12,313 bases of DNA from Candidatus Nanohaloarchaea archaeon. GTDB lineage: Archaea; EX4484-52; GLR71. The stretch lies in assembly GCA_030636885.1 (NCBI GenBank), contig DAOVVY010000011.1, forward strand, positions 1 to 12,313, read 5' to 3'. This document shows positions 6,889 to 12,313 of this stretch, in pieces. The translations under genes and the position numbers were made by a program. The notes under the pieces were generated by a model, which made no database searches, was not told the origin of the DNA, and was given only the letters and a program-made list of their open reading frames with translations. Numbering within the stretch: the first letter of the stretch is position 1; each line of letters starts with the position of its first letter.

Positions 6889-6890
6889 AA

Positions 6891-7766
6891 TCAAATGACG
6901 CGTTTTAAATGAGAATAGTTCTCCTGTGTGAAATAGTCTATCACTTTATCTTTTCGTATAGATATGAATACGCTGTTGTTCTTGCGCGCTTTTTGTAAGA
7001 AACCACTAAGAGTAAGCTTAGAGACATAAGCTGAAACAGTCGGGCGTTTTGAGGTTACTGCCCCTTCAGGATATATCAAATTAGTAAGATCTGTAATACT
7101 TATTGAAGTTACATTGTTTTTGACTTTCAGTTCAACTAATGTTTTCAATATATTTTTTTCAAGATGAGTCAGATTAGATACGTCGACGTCGCGTTCAACC
7201 TCGATTGTTTTTGTTTTTTGTAGGACTTGAGGTTTCTCTTGAGGTATCGTGTTTATTGTTTCTGCAGTCTGGCGTTTGATTTCAGCAGCAAGGTTGTTCA
7301 GTCGTAAATCCAAGGATTGTTTTGTAGTTGCATGGTAGGACTCAAGGTCTGCGCGAGTTAAAAATGATTGTGTCGGTTGCGATTCTAATTGTTTAATCCT
7401 TGCGTTTAACGAAGTTATGTGTTGCATTAAGTCAGAAAAACCTGATTTTGAAGAAGATTGAACATGATTAATGTTTTCAGATAGTTTTGCAATATTATCT
7501 GCGGTTGCTTGTTGTTGGTCTTGTGTTGCAAGAACTGCAGAACGGATGTCAGTTATGTCCGTATTGTTTGATTCTAGATGAGAAAGGCGAGAGCCAAAGG
7601 CGTTAAAGGTTTCAGTTGTTTGTGCAGACATCTGTTCAATTGCAATCAATTTGTCACGGTGTGCCTGGAAACCTTTGGAGACTGTATCTACAAGGAGATT
7701 GAGTTCATCTTTATTTACAAAATTATCGTCTTTTGGAAGGAAAAATGAAAGAAGTTTTGAGAACAT
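6891..7766 (-). CDS. Coiled-coil protein with C-terminal winged-helix DNA-binding domain
   Basis: A 291-aa protein I do not recognise as a named family. The N-terminus MFSKLLSFFLPKDD is a short hydrophobic/amphipathic helix that could touch a membrane. Residues about 20-175 are polar and helical with heptad-like spacing (LLVDTVSKGF, IAIEQM, FGSRLSHLES, IAKLSENINHV, ITSLNARIKQLES, LRLNNLAAEIKRQ), predicting a long coiled coil. After a linker, residues about 198-275 look like a winged helix: LTHLEKNILKTLVEL, SITDLTNLIYP, then the likely recognition helix RPTVSAYVSKLTLSGFLQKA and the wing KNNSVFISIRKDK. It would bind DNA as a dimer or higher oligomer. It faces the TTAYRTAA array, so it is a candidate binder of it, but nothing in the sequence proves that. 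The ATG at 7766 is about 27 bp from a TATA box, fitting leaderless expression. Confidence 0.75.
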   Translation of the reverse strand: MFSKLLSFFLPKDDNFVNKDELNLLVDTVSKGFQAHRDKLIAIEQMSAQTTETFNAFGSRLSHLESNNTDITDIRSAVLATQDQQQATADNIAKLSENINHVQSSSKSGFSDLMQHITSLNARIKQLESQPTQSFLTRADLESYHATTKQSLDLRLNNLAAEIKRQTAETINTIPQEKPQVLQKTKTIEVERDVDVSNLTHLEKNILKTLVELKVKNNVTSISITDLTNLIYPEGAVTSKRPTVSAYVSKLTLSGFLQKARKNNSVFISIRKDKVIDYFTQENYSHLKRVI

Positions 7767-7787
7767 AATATTTGTTTGTAAAGAAGA

Positions 7788-7797
7788 TTATTTATAT
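7788..7797 (-). promoter_or_regulatory. TATA box of the coiled-coil winged-helix gene
   Basis: The minus strand reads ATATAAATAA, centred near 7793; 25 bp further lies 7768, directly before the ATG at 7766, so the transcript is probably leaderless. The preceding inverted repeat AAACCA/TGGTTT (7809-7814 and 7822-7827) could be an operator. Confidence 0.6.
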
Positions 7798-7872
7798 GTT
7801 AGTATTAGAAACCAATGACAATGGTTTAAATTAATAGCAATAAGCATAACATAATCAAAACTAAGCAAACAA

Positions 7873-8763
7873 TCAAATTCGTGTAGTCACAATTGGTTTG
7901 TCCCTTACAATCACGGTGTGTTCGGCCTGAGTTACCATGCCAGATCCCGCTTCTTTAAGTACAGGATACATATAGATTGCGTTTGAGTCGGCAAGTTGGC
8001 GCAGTGCAGAATCAAGCATCAATGGACTTACATCAGTTATCCAGCGCGAAGTAAATGGCATAGTATGATATTTTGTTTTTGCTAAATTTAAGACTTTTCG
8101 TGCGGCAGGGAGTCGTATTGGGCGTTGCGCAAGATATTTGAAGATCTGAACTTTGCTTATTTCCTTGATAAGACCACGACCATCAGTTGCGAAAGGCTCA
8201 ATTGCCAAAACCATATCTTCTTTAAGTATGTCATTTGTGTCGGTTTTTATGTTAGGTATGCTGAAACCTGAATGCAATTCATAAGATGTCAAGACATGGC
8301 CGCTCAGATTGACAATAGGACGGTAACCTTTTGAGATAATTTCTGATTCGATCGTTGCACCGATTTCGCTAACATTAGTTCCGGGAGTTGCTAGCTTGAG
8401 TGCTTTTTCAAGTGCGGACTTTGCAGTATTGTTCATATCATCGTAAGCAGGATTTAAACATACAGTTGTTGCAGTGTCAGCAATACACCCAGCCACCATA
8501 ACGCCAATGTCCAGTTTGACAACATCGTTGTCAGCAATTGTTGAAGTGTCGTTTAAAAGAGGAGTATAATGAGCTGCAATCTCATTTACAGAGATAGTTG
8601 AAGGGCATGCTAATTGGGCGCCCGCATCAGTTATTTGCTGTTCTGTCTGTTGTATTATATCTAGATATGTGGCACCTGACACAACTCTTTTTCGTGCATC
8701 AGATAAAACACGAGCCGCAATCTTACCAGCCTTTATATAATTGTCATAAGTTGAGTTGTCCAT
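7873..8763 (-). CDS. map: Methionine aminopeptidase, type 2 (archaeal)
   Basis: Removes the N-terminal methionine from new proteins, using two metal ions. From the ATG at 8763 the protein has 296 residues, and the five metal ligands fall at D85 (VKLDIG), D96 (IADTAT), H156 (LSGHVL), E189 (AIEPF) and E281 (QAEHTV). The Pyrococcus furiosus enzyme (295 aa; D82, D93, H153, E187, E280) has nearly the same numbering, which supports both the identity and this start. H65 in NEIAAHYTP and H164 in ELHSGF are the conserved substrate-side histidines. The type 2 insert lies between the histidine and last glutamate. The frame stays open up to 8865, but those codons lie upstream of the TATA box and are not expected in the mRNA. 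The ATG at 8772 is a less likely alternative. No unusual residues at the active site; it should be functional. Confidence 0.96.
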   Translation of the reverse strand: MDNSTYDNYIKAGKIAARVLSDARKRVVSGATYLDIIQQTEQQITDAGAQLACPSTISVNEIAAHYTPLLNDTSTIADNDVVKLDIGVMVAGCIADTATTVCLNPAYDDMNNTAKSALEKALKLATPGTNVSEIGATIESEIISKGYRPIVNLSGHVLTSYELHSGFSIPNIKTDTNDILKEDMVLAIEPFATDGRGLIKEISKVQIFKYLAQRPIRLPAARKVLNLAKTKYHTMPFTSRWITDVSPLMLDSALRQLADSNAIYMYPVLKEAGSGMVTQAEHTVIVRDKPIVTTRI

Positions 8764-8782
8764 GTGTGTCATTTTATGTGCA

Positions 8783-8794
8783 ATATTTAAAAAA
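8783..8794 (-). promoter_or_regulatory. TATA box of the methionine aminopeptidase gene
   Basis: The minus strand reads TTTTTTAAATAT, with its centre near 8788, exactly 25 bp from the ATG at 8763. The message is therefore probably leaderless, and the longer frame upstream is not translated. Confidence 0.65.
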
Positions 8795-8895
8795 GTATGG
8801 CAGTTTTTGGTTTTTAGTTTTAGGTTAGATATGGGGAATCTCAACACCACCAGAGTTCCAATCACACAAAGTCACCCACCGCAGTTGTCACCAAA

Positions 8896-8903
8896 CTATA
8901 TAC
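8896..8903 (+). promoter_or_regulatory. TATA box of the secreted-protein gene
   Basis: CTATATAC centred near 8900 places the transcription start near 8925, giving a leader of about 20 bases that contains the ribosome site. It shares the 182-bp divergent region with the methionine aminopeptidase promoter; otherwise that region holds only a T-rich tract of repeated GTTTT(T)A/G units near 8803-8826. Confidence 0.5.
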
Positions 8904-8931
8904 TGGCAGGTCTGCGCAAATAGATGTGTTA

Positions 8932-8939
8932 GAGGCGAT
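8932..8939 (+). promoter_or_regulatory. Shine-Dalgarno site of the secreted-protein gene
   Basis: GAGGCGAT, one base different from GAGGTGAT, lies six bases before the ATG at 8946. This decides the start and shows that Shine-Dalgarno initiation exists here next to apparently leaderless genes. Confidence 0.65.
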
Positions 8940-8945
8940 AAAGAA

Positions 8946-10703
8946 ATGGACAGAAAGATTAAAATGTACTTATATATCTGTCTGACTCTTGTCTTCCTTG
9001 TCGTATGCACTCAGGTCTATGCCGTAGACTTGCCCACCACAATTTGGATGGTTGCGCCAGAGGTACAGCTTGACATAAATGCAGTGAATGTAACTTTAGG
9101 AGATAACCAGACAATCAATGTGTCTATATACAACCCTAATGATTATATGGCTGGCGGAAATTTTTCGATCAAGGTCGGATATAGAACTGAGACAGGTGCA
9201 TATGAGTATCTTGACAGGAATATCATTGAGAACAAATTTGTAGTTGGTATTGATGCAAACAGCACAAGGTTTCTGACATATGACTGGAACACATATCTTG
9301 AAAGTGTAGGGACATACAAAGTCTATATGCGTTTTGATTACAACGGGACTTACACAACCAGATATACAACTTTTGAGATTGTGGCAGGACAAGATGAAGA
9401 TGCACCTGCAATCAATGAGACTGTAAATGATAACCCTGCAGATGGTGGACAGGGCGGAAAAGAGGAACTTGAGATAATAAGCATACACGACAACCTTGAT
9501 TTTGGGGCAATAACCACGATTGGTGTCAGATATCAATCGGGTTTGTCTCATCAGGGTAAATTGCGTATTATCGGATATGTATCAGGACCTAAAAAGATAA
9601 GTCGGGATCTTTACGGAAAGACGGTCTATCAAAATTTCTGTGAAGTCAATACAGGTGTTGAGATACGTAATGTTCGGGCAGATAGTGAGTTTTATTTGAA
9701 CCTGCCGCTTATCCTGAAAGATAATTGTGATTTAGAGTATCTGCCCGGCAATTATTCAGTTACGGTTCGGGCCTGCAGTTATGGGGATGACGGTTGGGAA
9801 TATTATTCAGATATTATACTTAAGAAGAAAATTGAAATTTTTGTTGATGTAAATTCTAGATGCGAGGAGAGTTCTGAAACTATCCCAACCAATATTTGTA
9901 AGAATGGTGGGGATGCGACAATAAATAATATTGCGACATATCTGCAAAAGTCTGAGGCAGTTTCAGGTGCGCCAAAAAATAAGATTTATGACGTCTTGGA
10001 ATTTGATGAGACTGTATATGTAGGTGACGTGTTTCAGACAAGAATAATAGTGTTCAATAATTATAGTATCGCACAGAATGTGACTATATATTCTTATGCA
10101 TATGATAATACTACACTCATCTCAGACGGACTCAATGATTCTTTATGGTCGCACAACTGGAATGCAAATAAAGAAGTTTTTGAGATTGCTCCTTATTCAA
10201 ACTATAGCGTTGTGCTCTTTAATAAAATTGAGAATGTGTCATCAGGACTTTACAGGTTCAGGGCGCGAATGTTTTATTCAGGGCGTAAGTATGACATATC
10301 ACGTTGGATATCTGTGCAATCGCGTCTTGATTGGGATACGTTATCTGTTGATTGTGGGCTGCTCGGGACTTTGGGACAGGTGACAATAACTAACAGAGAT
10401 AGCGCAGATATAGGTATCGAATATTATGTAATTGATGGAGATAAATTGTATTCATATGTAGATTCAGTGGATAAAAAAGAACAGAAAAGTTTTGAGTTCT
10501 CATTTGTTTCTGAAAATGTTTCGGTGCTTGTAATCGGTGGCGGTCGAGACTTATATAAGTGTTACATAAGACGTGATACGGTGGATGTTTCTGAAAATGA
10601 GAGAGAGGTTGCTGTGGTAACAGGTTATGTAAGTCGTGATTCGGGGATTGGTGAGAGAAGAGGCATTATCGCTTGGATACTTGGGCTTTTTGGGAAAGAT
10701 TGA
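8946..10703 (+). CDS. Secreted multi-domain beta-sandwich protein with hydrophobic C-terminal tail
   Basis: A 585-aa exported protein of unknown role. Residues 1-26 are a Sec signal peptide (basic MDRKIK, hydrophobic ICLTLVFLVVC, likely cut after VYA). The mature part looks like three or four Ig/CARDB-like beta-sandwiches, at about 40-147 (ending TGTYKVYMRFDYNGTYTTRYTTFEI-like strand pattern, split here), 172-302, 350-457 (ending SGLYRFRARMFYSGRKY) and 465-545. The first and third share the design of a DNQTINVSIYN or FQTRIIVFNN strand followed by a final G-x-Y-x-v/F-r strand. It has many N-x-S/T sequons (for example NVT, NQT, NVS, NYS, NNT) and a few cysteines, consistent with a glycosylated surface protein. 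The end, VVTGYVSRDSG...GIIAWILGLFGKD, is a short hydrophobic tail that may anchor or sort it. Residues about 533-565 are encoded by DNA carrying three copies of the TTAYRTAA motif. Confidence 0.8.
   Translation: MDRKIKMYLYICLTLVFLVVCTQVYAVDLPTTIWMVAPEVQLDINAVNVTLGDNQTINVSIYNPNDYMAGGNFSIKVGYRTETGAYEYLDRNIIENKFVVGIDANSTRFLTYDWNTYLESVGTYKVYMRFDYNGTYTTRYTTFEIVAGQDEDAPAINETVNDNPADGGQGGKEELEIISIHDNLDFGAITTIGVRYQSGLSHQGKLRIIGYVSGPKKISRDLYGKTVYQNFCEVNTGVEIRNVRADSEFYLNLPLILKDNCDLEYLPGNYSVTVRACSYGDDGWEYYSDIILKKKIEIFVDVNSRCEESSETIPTNICKNGGDATINNIATYLQKSEAVSGAPKNKIYDVLEFDETVYVGDVFQTRIIVFNNYSIAQNVTIYSYAYDNTTLISDGLNDSLWSHNWNANKEVFEIAPYSNYSVVLFNKIENVSSGLYRFRARMFYSGRKYDISRWISVQSRLDWDTLSVDCGLLGTLGQVTITNRDSADIGIEYYVIDGDKLYSYVDSVDKKEQKSFEFSFVSENVSVLVIGGGRDLYKCYIRRDTVDVSENEREVAVVTGYVSRDSGIGERRGIIAWILGLFGKD
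10550..10633 (+). repeat. TTAYRTAAG sites inside the 3' end of the secreted-protein gene
   Basis: Cores lie at 10551-10558 (TTATATAA), 10562-10569 (TTACATAA) and 10625-10632 (TTATGTAA), each followed by G. The steps, 11 and 63 bp, both also occur in the main array (5334 to 5345 to 5408). The first begins GACTTATATAAG, as the array sub-clusters do. The sites lie about 90-175 bp before the AlbA_2-type regulator gene and could control it. Confidence 0.8.
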
Positions 10704-10725
10704 GGATGCTTGGATATGAAAGACT

Positions 10726-11595
10726 ATGGATGAAAAACGTCTTGTCGGGATTGTCTTAAATGGTGAGAATGATAGGGTTGAATTTAAGAAGTCAACAGCA
10801 CAGATCGAAAAATCATTGAAGACAGTTTGTGGGTTTTTGAATCATAAGGGAGGGGCTGTATATTTTGGGATCGAGGGTCAATCTGTTGTAGGACAACATG
10901 TATCTGAGTCAACATTGAAATCAATATCGCAAAAGATTCGGCAGAAGATTAAACCTGAGATTCATCCAGATGAAACTGAAGCGAGTAATCCTTATGAGTT
11001 ACCACGGGAAGCTGTGCGCGAAGCTATTGTAAATGCAATAGTTCATAGGGATTACACATCACCCTCCAAAGTTCAGGTAAGGGTATTTCCAGACCGGGTT
11101 GAAATCTGGAATCCAGGCAGTCTGCCCGCACAACTCAATGTAGATAATTTAAAAAAAGCACATCCATCAGTACCATATAACCCTCTGATTTTCAAACAAT
11201 TTTACAAAGCAGCGTATGTAGAAGATGTTGGTGGTGGGACTATTGATATTATTGCGAAATGTAATGAATTAGGACTACCCCAACCAGAATTCAAACAGGC
11301 CATGGGTTCTTTTATTACAATAATATGGAGATCCATTTTGACTGAAGAATCCCTTAATACAATAGGTTTAAATGAAAGACAGAAGAAATCGATAAATTAT
11401 ATCAAAGGAAAACAAAAAATGACAAATAAAAATTATCAAAAAATCAACAATGTTTCAAAACCTACAGCTACAAGAGAATTAAGCGAACTTGTAGATAAAA
11501 AAATATTCACTAAATGTGGCAAAACGGGAAAAGGCACTCATTATATTTTATTTCTAAGGGCTCATAAAGGACTCATAAAGGGCTCAAGAATATAA
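10726..11595 (+). CDS. Schlafen/AlbA_2-type ATP-binding putative transcriptional regulator, apparently lacking its middle part
   Basis: A 289-aa protein related to the COG2865 group (AlbA_2 domain, GHKL-type ATPase domain, winged helix), which is typically about 450-500 aa. Residues 1-80 hold the AlbA_2 part (RVEFKKSTAQIEKSLKTV, GFLNHKGGAVYFGI). At about 81-92 it jumps straight to the ATPase domain: N box LPREAVREAIVNAIVHRDY (92-110), VEIWNPGSLP (125-134) and the glycine-rich VEDVGGGTIDI (165-175). Residues about 215-275 form a winged helix (ERQKKSINYI, TNKNYQKINNVSKPTATREL). The end of AlbA_2 (usually with KPxxxxGRxYxRVG) and the linker are missing, roughly 180 residues, yet the frame is intact. 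The tail AHKGLIKGSRI is of a kind common in this family. It follows the secreted-protein gene by 22 bp without a clear ribosome site. The cellular target is unknown. Confidence 0.8.
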   Translation: MDEKRLVGIVLNGENDRVEFKKSTAQIEKSLKTVCGFLNHKGGAVYFGIEGQSVVGQHVSESTLKSISQKIRQKIKPEIHPDETEASNPYELPREAVREAIVNAIVHRDYTSPSKVQVRVFPDRVEIWNPGSLPAQLNVDNLKKAHPSVPYNPLIFKQFYKAAYVEDVGGGTIDIIAKCNELGLPQPEFKQAMGSFITIIWRSILTEESLNTIGLNERQKKSINYIKGKQKMTNKNYQKINNVSKPTATRELSELVDKKIFTKCGKTGKGTHYILFLRAHKGLIKGSRI

Positions 11596-11650
11596 TACTC
11601 TGAAAAGTCAAGTATGAAAATAGATACAGTAAGATACGTATTATTAATTA

Positions 11651-11659
11651 AATTTTTTA
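11651..11659 (+). terminator. Oligo-T terminator between convergent genes
   Basis: AATTTTTTA, about 55 bp after the regulator stop and touching the polymerase stop codon, is the only T run in the plus direction of this 61-bp gap and is the likely end of the regulator transcript. Confidence 0.45.
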
Positions 11660-12313
11660 TTTACCAGAGAATGAAAATAGGCCTTTCTGAGTGCCTTTGT
11701 TCAATAGCTGGTCTTCTGTTACACCGACCGCCGAAAGTATCCGCAATGACGCCGGAAGTATCTGATGGTTGATGTAATAGTTGGGGTCGTAGTCTTTTGC
11801 AAATTGTATCAGATGTGCGCGGTCACTTATCGATCCTGTGCCTTTTGTTATTATGTATCTGAGCACTGTTCCAGGCTCAATCTTTATGCCTTTCGCTTCC
11901 GCTTTCTTTGCGGCCGCCACGTGAGGTCCGATCTGTATGTATTTTTCTGTAGGCATAGTCAATTGGCTGTGGATTATCAATGTGTCCATGTCCGCTTTTC
12001 CTGATTTCAGGTCGGCAATTACAGTCTTTACATAGTCTGTCGCCTCATCACTCTTTCCTGTGAGGACAAGGCGCATCACTTTCTCCTGAGTTTCTTTTGC
12101 TAGGCTTGACCAGTCGCGCCGTACCCGCTCGAAACCGCGTATCTTAAGTTCGCCTGACGCCTTCATGAGTGCGTATCTCTTTTTTGCGCCGCCTGTGCCT
12201 GACTTTTTTGCTGCGAATATGCCTGTCTTGAAAAGGTCTTCAAATTCCAGCTCCATCATGCCAGGCAGGTTTTCGTTTATGTGGGCCAGGAAGGTGTCTA
12301 TTATTTTTGTATC
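11657..12313 (-). CDS. polB: DNA polymerase family B, C-terminal fragment (5' end outside window)
   Basis: 218 codons remain; the frame continues through the window edge, so the internal ATG at 12259 is not the start. The fragment covers the end of the palm and the thumb: LPGMMELEFEDLFKTGIF, GGAKKRYALM (the KKRYA element that contacts DNA), then KIRGFERVRRDWSSLAKETQEKV and YDPNYYINHQILPASLRIL, the usual archaeal/eukaryotic replicative polymerase ending. The last residues, QKGLFSFSGK, resemble a PCNA-binding PIP box (QxxLxxF, the final aromatic missing). The fragment shows no frameshift. Its codon use is richer in G and C than the rest of the window, as expected for a core gene. It is convergent with the regulator gene. 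The catalytic motifs lie outside the window. Confidence 0.95.
   Translation of the reverse strand, partial: DTKIIDTFLAHINENLPGMMELEFEDLFKTGIFAAKKSGTGGAKKRYALMKASGELKIRGFERVRRDWSSLAKETQEKVMRLVLTGKSDEATDYVKTVIADLKSGKADMDTLIIHSQLTMPTEKYIQIGPHVAAAKKAEAKGIKIEPGTVLRYIITKGTGSISDRAHLIQFAKDYDPNYYINHQILPASLRILSAVGVTEDQLLNKGTQKGLFSFSGK

Larger units (their letters stand above)
5169..6890. other. 1.7 kb gene-free, A-rich and T-poor region
   Basis: No credible protein gene is present on either strand. From about 5470 to 6890 the plus strand is dominated by A, with G and C intermediate and T scarce (for example the lines around 5640-5720 and 5880-5990). This skew removes minus-strand stop codons, so long minus frames appear, but their translations are compositionally biased strings of Phe, Leu, Tyr, Ile, Cys and Val with no family signature or ribosome site. 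Plus-strand frames are broken often by TAA, TAG and TGA. The left part holds the TTAYRTAA array, the middle a GC-richer stem-loop, the right part a 28-bp direct repeat. Possible roles are a long non-coding RNA read from the plus strand, a replication origin, or a protein-binding region. Confidence 0.7.

Noticed and set aside
5290..6890. A proven replication origin of the Cdc6/ORB type
   Set aside because: No Cdc6/Orc1 gene and no GC-rich ORB-like element are seen in the window; the origin idea stays only a hypothesis.
8733..8740. Another TTATATAA in the methionine aminopeptidase gene
   Set aside because: It lacks the following G and has no phased neighbour; it is likely chance in AT-rich coding DNA.
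8764..8865. N-terminal extension of the methionine aminopeptidase
   Set aside because: The extra codons lie on and upstream of the TATA box, and the 296-aa form already matches the size and ligand numbering of the archaeal enzyme.
9096..9551. Minus-strand frames within the secreted-protein gene
   Set aside because: They are shadows of the plus-strand gene, which has a signal peptide, ribosome site and promoter.
11657..12259. A complete 200-aa protein starting at 12259
   Set aside because: The frame continues upstream to the window edge and translates into typical family-B polymerase sequence (DTFLAHINENLPGM), so the Met is internal.

Overview
The window looks archaeal. It holds ribosomal protein eS26, a type 2 (archaeal/eukaryotic) methionine aminopeptidase, the C-terminus of an archaeal family-B DNA polymerase, and class III (prepilin-type) signal peptides on two pilins. 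Several genes are preceded by TTTAAATA/TATATA-type boxes about 25 bp before the start codon, as expected for archaeal, often leaderless, transcription. The DNA is AT-rich. The compact gene order, the presence of eS26 (generally missing from Euryarchaeota) and a large secreted beta-sandwich protein with a short hydrophobic tail fit a DPANN-type archaeon, but that placement is inference.

Positions 1-4828, all on the minus strand, form a type IV pilus-like module. It reads, in transcription order, secretion ATPase, two GspF/ArlJ-like membrane proteins, and two small pilins; the last pilin is cut by the window edge. The pilins seem to have their own promoters, which would allow them to be made in excess of the machine. 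The gene just ahead of the ATPase (4863-5168) encodes eS26, an unexpected neighbour.

Positions 5169-6890 contain no convincing protein gene. This 1.7 kb stretch is strongly A-rich and T-poor on the plus strand. At its left end lies a set of 16 copies of the 8-bp palindrome TTAYRTAA (nearly always followed by G) between 5291 and 5839. They sit mostly 11 bp or 9 bp apart, with wider steps of 21 and 63 bp, so many face the same side of the helix. Further right are a stem-loop with higher GC (about 6225-6355) and a 28-bp direct repeat (6411-6438 and 6582-6609). Three more copies of the palindrome, again with steps of 11 and 63 bp, lie inside the 3' end of the secreted-protein gene at 10551-10632. 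This array is the most interesting element of the window: it looks like a multi-site protein-binding region (operator array, origin, or segregation/bridging site).

Positions 6891-8763 (minus strand) encode a coiled-coil protein with a C-terminal winged helix, facing the array, and the methionine aminopeptidase. A divergent promoter region (8764-8945) leads on the plus strand to a 585-aa secreted protein and then a Schlafen/AlbA_2-type ATP-binding regulator that appears to lack the middle of its family's usual architecture. The window closes with the convergent, 5'-truncated DNA polymerase B gene.
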